The notes below the pieces were generated by a model, which had not been told where the DNA came from, made no database searches, and saw only the letters and a list, made by a program, of their open reading frames with translations. This document shows positions 1 to 6,162 of a stretch of DNA of 16,871 nucleotides, piece after piece. This DNA comes from SIG644 sp045613985 (lineage in GTDB: Bacteria > Bacillota > Clostridia > Oscillospirales > CAG-272): the NCBI GenBank assembly GCA_045613985.1, contig JAZLCA010000029.1, positions 1 through 16,871 on the forward strand, given 5' to 3'. Position 1 is the stretch's first letter; the number at the start of each line of letters is the position of its first letter. The position numbers and the translations under genes are program-made.

Positions 1-1167
1 CACCTTGCCGACTACGACGAGGCTGTTGCCGACGGCCGCATCGTTATCATCGGCGCGGAGATGGATGAAAAATATCTGACCGCCGTACTTGCGCAGGCCG
101 TCAACCCTGCCGCCGTGAGCGCAGTAGCGGACGATCTGGCCATTGTTTACTCTCCCCTGCACGGCACGGGCCACAAGCTCATTCCCGAGATTTTGGGGCG
201 TTTAGGCCTCAAAAAGCTGTATACCGTGGATGAACAGATGGTCATCGACGGCGGTTTTCCGACGGTAGAGAAGCCCAATCCCGAGTACCCTGAGGTATTC
301 AAGCTGGGCACCGAGATCGCCGACCGCGTAGGAAGCGACCTGATCATTGCCACCGACCCGGATGCTGACCGCGTGGGAGTAATGACGAGAACGGCCGACG
401 GCAGCTTTGCCACCATCACGGGCAACCAGATGGGCGCGCTTTTGATCGACTATATCATCACCGCCTACGAGGACACGGGCACCATGCCCCCCGATCCTTA
501 TGCCGTCAAGACCATCGTCACCTCCGAAATGGCCGCCAAGATTTGTGCGGCGCACGGTGTGACCATGTACAACGTTCTGACCGGTTTTAAGTTCATTGGT
601 GAAGTCATCAAGAACCACGAGGCCGAGGGGAACTATTCCTATCTGTTCGGCTTTGAAGAAAGCTACGGCTACCTCAAGGGCTCCTACGCCCGCGACAAGG
701 ATGCCGTGGTCGCGACCATGCTGATCGTTGAAATGACCGCTTATTACAAGGCAAAGGGCATGACTCTTTCCGATGCCCTGAATGCCCTGTTTGAGCGCTA
801 TGGCTTCTGCTATGAGACCAACGTTGAGATCTACATGGAGGGCTTGGACGGTGCCGCTAAAATGGCCGCTCTGATGGACGGGCTGCGCAACGATCCGCCT
901 AAGGCGTTTGGCAGTGTGACCGTTGTCGAGCTCCGCGACTACAAAACGGGCTTGATCACCGACTGCGCTACGGGTGCACAGGTATCTACCGGTCTTCCCA
1001 AGTCCAACGTGTTGTACTACAAGCTCGAAAACGGCGACGTTATCGTTGCCCGTCCTTCGGGTACCGAGCCCAAGATTAAGTTCTACTATCTCCTGGAGGG
1101 CGCTGACCGCGCCGACTGCGAGGCTAAGTGCAAGGCTTACCAGCAGACGCTGAACGAGATGGTATAA
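1..1167 (+). CDS. pgcA: Phospho-sugar mutase (phosphoglucomutase/phosphomannomutase), 5'-truncated
   Basis: The reading frame is open from base 1, so the gene begins before the window; 388 residues are visible. Members of the alpha-D-phosphohexomutase superfamily interconvert sugar 1- and 6-phosphates in the cytoplasm, feeding UDP-sugar and cell-envelope synthesis. Visible motifs in order are the metal-binding loop DPDADR (visible residues 119-124), the sugar-binding loop GFEESYGY (from about 217) and the C-terminal phosphate-binding loop RPSGTEPK (from about 351). The phosphoserine loop that normally lies near the N terminus is outside the window. The long PgcA-type enzymes have about 580 residues, so roughly 190 are missing. 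The GFEESYGY form and the C-terminal spacing fit PgcA better than the shorter GlmM. The symbol is by family resemblance; substrate preference cannot be read from sequence. An in-frame ATG at 61 is internal, not the start. Confidence 0.9.
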   Translation, partial: HLADYDEAVADGRIVIIGAEMDEKYLTAVLAQAVNPAAVSAVADDLAIVYSPLHGTGHKLIPEILGRLGLKKLYTVDEQMVIDGGFPTVEKPNPEYPEVFKLGTEIADRVGSDLIIATDPDADRVGVMTRTADGSFATITGNQMGALLIDYIITAYEDTGTMPPDPYAVKTIVTSEMAAKICAAHGVTMYNVLTGFKFIGEVIKNHEAEGNYSYLFGFEESYGYLKGSYARDKDAVVATMLIVEMTAYYKAKGMTLSDALNALFERYGFCYETNVEIYMEGLDGAAKMAALMDGLRNDPPKAFGSVTVVELRDYKTGLITDCATGAQVSTGLPKSNVLYYKLENGDVIVARPSGTEPKIKFYYLLEGADRADCEAKCKAYQQTLNEMV

Positions 1168-1184
1168 AGTCAAGAGAGAACGAT

Positions 1185-1216
1185 GAGGGGGAACTTCTTA
1201 AAAGAAGTTCCCCCTC
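1185..1216 (+). repeat. Palindromic hairpin, copy 1 of a G-rich stem family
   Basis: GAGGGGGAACTTCTT (1185-1199) and its exact complement (1202-1216) make a 15-bp perfect inverted repeat starting 17 nt after the mutase stop codon. It is followed by a C-rich tail, CAAACTCCCCTTCAAG and beyond, not by a run of T, so it is not a textbook terminator. Related stems lie at 2766-2799 and 7687-7716, each just after a stop codon. It may act in 3'-end formation or RNA stability, or be a dispersed genomic repeat; the choice is inference. Confidence 0.75.
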
Positions 1217-1351
1217 AAACTCCCCTTCAAGAACTTTGTGGGGGAGAAAGATTATGGGCAATTATAGCCTATCAGAGCAAAGCGACAAAGTCCATCCCAC
1301 TCGTTGCACGATCGCAGAAGCATACTGTGGTCGCCACTCGTCGCAGATCTC
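1217..1351. other. Intergenic stretch between convergent genes, no gene recognised
   Basis: This 135-nt stretch lies between the palindrome after the mutase and the bidirectional terminator. I see no convincing ribosome binding site plus ORF. It holds a weak CTCCCC/GGGGAG inverted repeat just after the palindrome and two near-identical 12-mers, CCACTCGTTGCA (1297-1308) and CCACTCGTCGCA (1334-1345). It could be transcribed as the mutase 3' UTR before the terminator. A small RNA or a decayed repeat is possible but unsupported. Confidence 0.4.
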
Positions 1352-1395
1352 AAAAAACGCGGCCGTTCCACATGGGGAAACAGCCGCGTTTTTTT
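1352..1395. terminator. Bidirectional intrinsic terminator between convergent genes
   Basis: AAAAAACGCGGC (1352-1363) pairs with GCCGCGTTTTTT (1383-1394). The core is a 6-bp G+C stem flanked by A6 on one side and T7 on the other, with a TTCC/GGAA inner pairing in the loop. The symmetric A and T tracts give a U-tract to both strands, so it can end the mutase transcript (+) and the Nudix transcript (-). It overlaps the Nudix stop codon. Confidence 0.85.
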
Positions 1396-2323
1396 ATTTT
1401 AATTCCCGCTGGATCAACTGCCTAATCGCCGGCGTAAAAGGAACAAACTCCCCTGCCCGCTCCATGTGCAGAATCTGCTCGCACGAGGCGGCCATGGCGG
1501 CCGTCGTTTCGCCCTCTTGCAGGACAACGGAGGAAAGATCAAAATTCTGGCGAAACAGCCAGATATCGCAAAAGCTATCCGACCATTGCTCGCTCGCGAC
1601 AACGTGACCGCGTGCAGGGTCAAGCTCGATGCCCGTTTCCTCCCGCGCCTCACGCAAGGCAGCCTGCAGGCTGTCATCGCCCGCAAGAGCCGAGCCTCCC
1701 GTGACCTCCCACATATTGGGATAGCCCTTGGTGGCGGCACGGCGCGTGATGAGAATCTCGTCCTTATCGTTTTGTATCAGCACCAGTACGACTAAATGGT
1801 AGTCTCCCAGGGGCAACGGCACACCGCGTGGATGGACACGCCCCGTGAGGCATCGATGCTCGTCCAGCACGTCCCACAGCTCCTGTGCCCCCGCCTTGAT
1901 GTTGAGACGGTACTGAATCCGTGCGAACAGCTCAGGCTGAATCTCGGGATAAGTCAGATTCTTTGGCAACAAATGCGTGGACGCAACCTCGGCCATTTCG
2001 CTATTTTCGGGCAGTGCTCCCCTTGCGCAAACGTGTGCCAGATACAGCATACCGTAACGAATCTCACCGTCGCCGTTTGTGACGCTGTATACCTCAATGG
2101 GGGTGAGCTCCGCCTCGGTCACGCCCGTTTCCTCGTACAACTCGCGCCGTGCCGTCTCTTCGATGCTCTCGCCAGCCTCTCTGTGCCCGCCGGGAAGCTC
2201 CCAGGTAGCACGGTCACGATGGCGGCAGATCAGCCATTTACCGTCTTGCTGTACCGCGATGACAGCGTATTTAAGTTGTTCATTGGAAATGCTTTCAACG
2301 GAATGAAATTCCACCTGCATCAT
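1394..2323 (-). CDS. Tandem Nudix hydrolase with two Nudix domains
   Basis: The protein has 309 residues. Nudix enzymes cleave nucleoside diphosphates linked to another group. The N-terminal domain has a complete Nudix box (residues 46-68) with the catalytic core RELYEETGV. The second domain starts near residue 148 with WDVLDEHRCLTGRVHPRG, the opening seen in isopentenyl-diphosphate-isomerase-like and YfcD-like Nudix proteins. Its box (210-232) ends REAREETGI, but the first conserved Glu is Asp216. I chose the start at 2323 because GGAGG lies 7 nt upstream; the frame is open further upstream to 2494, but that part overlaps the pyrophosphatase gene in another frame. The ATG overlaps the upstream TGA as ATGA, which implies translational coupling. 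Substrates cannot be predicted. Fusion of two Nudix domains is less common than single-domain proteins; a housecleaning role is an inference. Confidence 0.88.
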   Translation of the reverse strand: MMQVEFHSVESISNEQLKYAVIAVQQDGKWLICRHRDRATWELPGGHREAGESIEETARRELYEETGVTEAELTPIEVYSVTNGDGEIRYGMLYLAHVCARGALPENSEMAEVASTHLLPKNLTYPEIQPELFARIQYRLNIKAGAQELWDVLDEHRCLTGRVHPRGVPLPLGDYHLVVLVLIQNDKDEILITRRAATKGYPNMWEVTGGSALAGDDSLQAALREAREETGIELDPARGHVVASEQWSDSFCDIWLFRQNFDLSSVVLQEGETTAAMAASCEQILHMERAGEFVPFTPAIRQLIQRELK

Positions 2324-2730
2324 CGCTTCACCTCCGCCATCGTGCCGTCCAGGGCACGGATGGTCGTTTGAAAATATTTTTCTTGAAACTGCACCGCACG
2401 GGCAATCTCTCCAGCGGTAAACGACGTCCCTTCGGGTGCCATGACGAGCTTGTCCTCTGCGTCGTCCGCACGGTAAACAGCACCGACTACGCACCCGGTA
2501 AATTCGCTCACGGGTACATCTACTCCTACGAGATAGACGTCCAATTCTTCGCCATCGCCCCCAAACACCTCGGGGAGATAACCGTAATTGATGGGATAGA
2601 CCAACGTTTTCTCCCCCTTGTGATGGACGTATCCGATGGGGCGGTCAATGGTGATGGTTAGCGTCTTGCCAAGATAAGATTGCACCTGTGCGGCACGTTC
2701 TTCGAGTGTCATCCATGGCTTATCCGTCAT
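2320..2730 (-). CDS. Short inorganic pyrophosphatase-like protein
   Basis: A 136-residue protein resembling family I soluble inorganic pyrophosphatases, which hydrolyse PPi to phosphate in the cytoplasm. It has YPINYGYLP (45-53), DGEELDVYLVG (59-69) matching the metal-binding DGDPLDV region, and DDAEDKLVMAP (89-99) matching the later Asp/Lys motif. Canonical enzymes are about 170-180 residues. This one lacks much of the N-terminal strand region and the C-terminal lysine/tyrosine segment, and has Glu at the position usual for the second Asp of DGDPLD. It belongs to a short clostridial form whose activity should not be assumed. GAGGAAAACGAT before the ATG supports the start. Its stop overlaps the Nudix start (ATGA), and I see no good promoter between it and the MBOAT gene, so it may be read from upstream. 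Confidence 0.8.
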   Translation of the reverse strand: MTDKPWMTLEERAAQVQSYLGKTLTITIDRPIGYVHHKGEKTLVYPINYGYLPEVFGGDGEELDVYLVGVDVPVSEFTGCVVGAVYRADDAEDKLVMAPEGTSFTAGEIARAVQFQEKYFQTTIRALDGTMAEVKR

Positions 2731-2765
2731 ATCGTTTTCCTCATGTAAGCTTTTTTTGAAAGGGG

Positions 2766-2799
2766 GCGGGGGGAACTTTTTGTCAAAAGTTCCCCCCGC
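2766..2799 (-). repeat. Palindromic hairpin, copy 2 of the G-rich stem family
   Basis: GCGGGGGGAACTTTT (2766-2780) and its exact complement (2785-2799) form a 15-bp perfect stem with a 4-nt loop, 7 nt after the MBOAT stop codon. In the transcribed (minus) direction the tail reads CCCCTTTCAAAAAAAGC, similar in layout to the tail of copy 1 and without a direct U-tract. The plus side does carry ATTTTTC. It stands between the MBOAT and pyrophosphatase-like genes, so it is either a partial terminator or an RNA processing/stability element. Confidence 0.75.
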
Positions 2800-2806
2800 A
2801 TTTTTC

Positions 2807-4246
2807 TTAGAATCTAAAGTAAATAAACGGATTGTAGTCCGAACCGGTCAGGCAGAAGATGGAAAGCAACATCAAAGCCACCGTGCTGACGGCGCCAATG
2901 AGGGAAACTGCCGTCTCGCCCCAGCTGTATTTGCGAAGCTTTTCCCGCACCGTAGGAACGATGGGGAAGCTGCAAATGATACCCAACACGATAATGGTCA
3001 GCGTGTAGCCATCCAACTGCGACACTGCCTTGATCCATCCCCAGTCGGAGAAACGGAACATGGTGCAGACGTACTGCCAAGCCTTGCCCATGGTTTCCGC
3101 GCGGAACAGCACCCAACCAAGGACGGCAACGAGCATCGTATAAATATATCCGACACCGCTCATGACGATACGAACTGCCTTGGCAGCCTTGGGATTATCC
3201 TTAAGCGCCTTGAAGTCACCGGCTAAGACCTTCTTCAGTCCCATGCGCTCAATGACGAGGAACAAACCGTGGAACATACCCCAAGCAAGGAAGTTCCAGG
3301 CAGCGCCATGCCAAAAACCGGTGCAGGCAAAGACGATGAGCAGGTTGATATACGTGCGGATCTTGCCCTTGCGGTTACCGCCCAGCGGGATGTAGAGATA
3401 GTCTCTGAACCAGGAGGACAGCGAAATGTGCCAACGACGCCAGAATTCCTGAACGGATCTAGAGATGTAAGGATAATTGAAGTTTTCGATGAAGTTGAAG
3501 CCCATCATATGACCAAGACCGATGGCCATATCCGAGTAACCGCTGAAGTCAAAATAGATCTGCAGCGTGTAAGCCAGGGCACCCAGCCAACCGGTCGATG
3601 CCGACATCAAGGTAGGATCCAGCTTGAAGATGTTGTCTGCCAGCATACCGACGGTATTGGAGATAACAACCTTCTTGGCAAGACCGACTGAGAAGCGCGT
3701 CACGCCCTTGAATACCTTGTCAACGTCGTAGGTACGGTGAGCCAATTCCTTTTCCACGTCGATGTAACGGACGATGGGGCCTGCGATGAGCTGAGGGAAC
3801 AGCGAGATATACAGCGCTAGCTTGAAGGGATCGCGCTGTGTCTTTACGTTACGCAGGAAGACGTCGATGGTATACGACATAATCTGGAAGGTAAAGAAAG
3901 AGATACCAATGGGAAGAATGATGTTGATGCGTCCGCCCGTGAAGAATCCGAGGTACTTGAAGTAGAACAGCATTCCCAGGTTGAAGACAACGGATACGAT
4001 CAAAACAATTTTGCGAACTCGCTTGTTGTCATCGAATTTCTCCAACAGCAAACCAAAGACGTAGTTGACTGCGATGGAAAGCAGCATGAGCAGCACGTTT
4101 TTGGGCTCGCCCCATGCGTAGAAAATGAGCGATGCGATGAGCAGCTCAATGTTCTTTGCCGTCACGTACTTTTGGGGGATCGCGTAATAGATCAGCAGCG
4201 TCAGCGGCAAAAAGATAAACAAGAATAACGTTGAACTAAATATCAT
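2807..4246 (-). CDS. MBOAT family membrane O-acyltransferase (AlgI/PatA/DltB-like)
   Basis: A 479-residue polytopic membrane protein of the membrane-bound O-acyltransferase family. Members move acyl groups, usually acetyl, from a cytoplasmic donor across the membrane for modification of exopolysaccharide, peptidoglycan or teichoic acid. Hydrophobic segments run through most of the protein. The signature FWRRWHISLSSWFRDYLYIP (268-287, containing His273) and CTGFWHGAAWNFLAWGMFHG (308-327, with the expected catalytic His313) are both intact. Length fits AlgI-type proteins. It follows an AlgX/AlgJ-like gene on the same strand, the usual partner in alginate-type acetylation systems. I see no good Shine-Dalgarno sequence in the 4-12 nt before the ATG; an upstream AAGAGG is about 24 nt away and inside a hairpin. 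The acceptor polymer is unknown; no glycosyltransferases are visible nearby. Confidence 0.93.
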   Translation of the reverse strand: MIFSSTLFLFIFLPLTLLIYYAIPQKYVTAKNIELLIASLIFYAWGEPKNVLLMLLSIAVNYVFGLLLEKFDDNKRVRKIVLIVSVVFNLGMLFYFKYLGFFTGGRINIILPIGISFFTFQIMSYTIDVFLRNVKTQRDPFKLALYISLFPQLIAGPIVRYIDVEKELAHRTYDVDKVFKGVTRFSVGLAKKVVISNTVGMLADNIFKLDPTLMSASTGWLGALAYTLQIYFDFSGYSDMAIGLGHMMGFNFIENFNYPYISRSVQEFWRRWHISLSSWFRDYLYIPLGGNRKGKIRTYINLLIVFACTGFWHGAAWNFLAWGMFHGLFLVIERMGLKKVLAGDFKALKDNPKAAKAVRIVMSGVGYIYTMLVAVLGWVLFRAETMGKAWQYVCTMFRFSDWGWIKAVSQLDGYTLTIIVLGIICSFPIVPTVREKLRKYSWGETAVSLIGAVSTVALMLLSIFCLTGSDYNPFIYFRF

Positions 4247-4257
4247 ATATGAATCAC

Positions 4258-4279
4258 GGGCAAGAGGAAACCTCTTCCC
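4258..4279 (-). other. Hairpin between the AlgX/AlgJ-like and MBOAT genes
   Basis: AAGAGG-AAA-CCTCTT (4262-4276), extended by GGG/CCC with one bulged C, sits 11 nt before the MBOAT start codon. The loop of 3 nt and about 9 paired bases make it a plausible mRNA hairpin. It occupies the place where a ribosome binding site would be sought, so it may affect translation or mRNA stability. Both roles are inference. Confidence 0.5.
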
Positions 4280-4309
4280 TGCCTTTCTTCAGCGTTGATG
4301 ATAGTAGGA

Positions 4310-5929
4310 TCAATATTCGCCCTCGTGAGCCTTGAGGTACTCGTACAGCGAGTCATAGATGGCATTGTGGCCGAGATGACCGTTGTTGGCAGCCTCTGCC
4401 CAGGACATATTATCCGTCTTGTGAGCGCCGCGAATCTGCTGCTCGGTTGCCTCAAAAACGATCAGATCCTTGCCCTGAAGAATCGTTGCCCACGCTTCAG
4501 GACCCTCGGTCCAAGGATTACGTCCGGTGTTACCGAAGTCGTTATAGTAGACCTGAGTTACGTTAGCCACACCGTAATTACCCATATAATGAACGATCGA
4601 GTGGGCGAAGGAACCACCCTGTACCAGAACGTTGAGCTTGGGTGCGCCCTGATTTCCAACCACGATGTCAGGGGCATAGTAAGCATCATCTTGAATTGCT
4701 TCTGCTCTGTACTTGGGATCTACTCTTCCGTAAAGGATGTTAAAGATATCCTTTTCGTTGTTGAAGCCGCTGGGGGCATCGCCGTAGGAAAGAACGCCGC
4801 GGCAAAAGATATCGACTGTCTGCTTGCCCGTCAGATCACGGTACATGCTGAGCAGCTTGGAGGTGGATTCAAAAGACGCCAAGGCATTCCAGTGGATACC
4901 CGTCTTGGGGAATGTGACCAACAGACCAATTTCCTCATAGTATTTCGCGCTGTCCAGATAATTGATGCCACTTCCCTCCAGCATGACGCGCAGTCTATCA
5001 ATGGGGCGGACGTATCCGGGCACCGTAGTTACGGAGTTTTTATAATGCTCGGGAATATAGTCAGCGTAGGCACTGGCTTTACTGGAGGTCGTGACGTACA
5101 GCATGGTAATACCGCGCTTTGCCAACTCCTCCTGAATGTACTTCATTCTGTTGACCATTTCCTGAAGTCCATCATCCGTTACAGCCGTATATACCGAACC
5201 GGAAACGCCAAGATACTCTTCCATATAGGCAATCTCATATAAGTATCCAGACTTACCGATCTTAATACCATGGTCACCCTTAAAACCGGCCGGCTCCTTA
5301 GGTGTCTGCAAATATTGCAGACGGTTGATACCGCTGTAAATATTATTCGGATCAAGGTAAATATTTACAGGGGGCTTGGGAGGATTGGGCTCGTCAGTAC
5401 CGGGGTCATCCGTTCCGGGCTCGTCTTTGCCGGGTTCATCCGTACCGGGCTGATCCGTACCGGGCTGATCCGGTTTGTCCGTAGGATCATTGTCCAGGAT
5501 ATCGCCGTACAGATTTTGCTTGCCGCAGACGTCACACACACCGTCGAAATCGTCGTCCGTGTGCATTTCACATTCCTGAGGGCCATCGGGCGTAGGCTTG
5601 AAGGCATCGCCCTTGAGCGTATTCATGATTTGAACGATTACCTCTGCGTTTTCAACGTCCATCTTCATTTCGTTAAATGCAGAAACGATGCTGGAACGCA
5701 AAGGATAATATTTAGAAAGCCAAGACTCAAAAGTCGACTGAAAGCTTCCGTCAAGGTATGCCTGAACGGTGGGCTTTTTCAACTCAATCTTATCCTCTTG
5801 CATAGATGCATCTACTTTGTCAGGGCCATCCAGTGCCATCAAGCACATAGGGAACAGCATTACTGCAAAAAATGCAAGAATGACAGTTAAGCGGATCACA
5901 AAATTGACATTCGAGGGTTTTTTATCCAT
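4310..5929 (-). CDS. AlgX/AlgJ-like membrane-anchored O-acetyltransferase (SGNH-like)
   Basis: A 539-residue protein, probably extracytoplasmic and held by one N-terminal membrane segment (about residues 10-33). Proteins of the AlgX/AlgJ family take acyl groups from an MBOAT partner and place them on an extracellular polymer. After an N-terminal region comes CEMHTDDDFDGVCDVCG (120-136), a Cys/His/Asp motif resembling calcium- or metal-binding loops. Next is a D/P/G/T-rich linker (about 148-187) of GTDEP-like repeats, then the SGNH-like domain (about 216-539). That domain starts GDHGIKIGKSGYLY and contains TGIHWN (His346) and QGGSFAHS (Ser440) where AlgX has its catalytic residues. The Asp expected two residues before the His is Gly344. 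GGAGG 8 nt before the ATG at 5929 fixes the start; the frame is open to 5992. Acceptor and activity are unproven. Confidence 0.82.
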   Translation of the reverse strand: MDKKPSNVNFVIRLTVILAFFAVMLFPMCLMALDGPDKVDASMQEDKIELKKPTVQAYLDGSFQSTFESWLSKYYPLRSSIVSAFNEMKMDVENAEVIVQIMNTLKGDAFKPTPDGPQECEMHTDDDFDGVCDVCGKQNLYGDILDNDPTDKPDQPGTDQPGTDEPGKDEPGTDDPGTDEPNPPKPPVNIYLDPNNIYSGINRLQYLQTPKEPAGFKGDHGIKIGKSGYLYEIAYMEEYLGVSGSVYTAVTDDGLQEMVNRMKYIQEELAKRGITMLYVTTSSKASAYADYIPEHYKNSVTTVPGYVRPIDRLRVMLEGSGINYLDSAKYYEEIGLLVTFPKTGIHWNALASFESTSKLLSMYRDLTGKQTVDIFCRGVLSYGDAPSGFNNEKDIFNILYGRVDPKYRAEAIQDDAYYAPDIVVGNQGAPKLNVLVQGGSFAHSIVHYMGNYGVANVTQVYYNDFGNTGRNPWTEGPEAWATILQGKDLIVFEATEQQIRGAHKTDNMSWAEAANNGHLGHNAIYDSLYEYLKAHEGEY

Positions 5930-6001
5930 CAATATGTCCTCCGTTTCTCTTTTTGTAAGCGAATTTTTACAATGTGGGTAGTCCCCCATCATAGCGATGG
6001 T

Positions 6002-6030
6002 ATTTTACCATGTTTTCGCAAAAAAAGCAA
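6002..6030 (-). promoter_or_regulatory. Promoter of the O-acylation unit
   Basis: On the minus strand, TTGCTT (-35, at 6025-6030) is followed after 17 nt by TAAAAT (-10, at 6002-6007), giving a start near 5995 and a leader of about 65 nt. The leader contains a CCATC/GATGG inverted repeat. Two copies of AACGAAACG (minus strand) lie upstream at 6051-6059 and 6072-6080. It should drive the AlgX/AlgJ-like and MBOAT genes, and perhaps the two genes after them. Confidence 0.7.
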
Positions 6031-6050
6031 TAGTTTTTGAACATTTTTTT

Positions 6051-6080
6051 CGTTTCGTTAAAAAAAATCCCCGTTTCGTT
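6051..6080 (-). promoter_or_regulatory. Pair of 9-nt direct repeats upstream of the -35 box
   Basis: The minus strand carries AACGAAACG twice, at 6072-6080 and 6051-6059, 21 bp apart, which is two helical turns. The centres fall near -60 and -81 relative to the predicted start. This is the usual geometry for an activator or response-regulator dimer binding one face of the helix. No regulator gene is visible nearby. Confidence 0.45.
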
Positions 6081-6108
6081 GTGCAATATGCCGAATACAA
6101 GCATTCAA

Positions 6109-6146
6109 AAAATCGGCAAAACTCACAAAGGAATTTTGCCGATTTT
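6109..6146. terminator. Intrinsic terminator after pncB
   Basis: AAAATCGGCAAAA (6109-6121) and TTTTGCCGATTTT (6134-6146) are perfectly complementary with a 12-nt loop. In the minus direction the stem ends in a run of T (complement of A at 6107-6112), 17 nt after the pncB stop codon. It isolates pncB from the O-acylation promoter. Confidence 0.85.
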
Positions 6147-6162
6147 CATCATATTTATATTG

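Noticed and set aside
202..1173. Long open frame opposite the phospho-sugar mutase
   Set aside because: It lies entirely antisense to a gene with clear motifs, has no ribosome binding site and its translation resembles no protein.
1128..1607. 159-codon plus-strand frame crossing from the mutase end into the Nudix gene
   Set aside because: It runs through a palindrome and a bidirectional terminator and into an antisense gene; no start signal.
2324..2494. N-terminal extension of the Nudix protein
   Set aside because: The extension overlaps the pyrophosphatase-like gene out of frame, while the internal ATG at 2323 has GGAGG at good spacing.
2781..2786. TTGACA on the minus strand as a -35 box for the pyrophosphatase-like gene
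   Set aside because: It is inside the loop and stem of the palindrome and no -10-like sequence follows at 16-18 nt.
5930..5992. 21-residue N-terminal extension of the AlgX/AlgJ-like protein
   Set aside because: The ATG at 5929 has GGAGG 8 nt upstream and is followed by a proper membrane anchor; the extension would start almost at the predicted transcription start.
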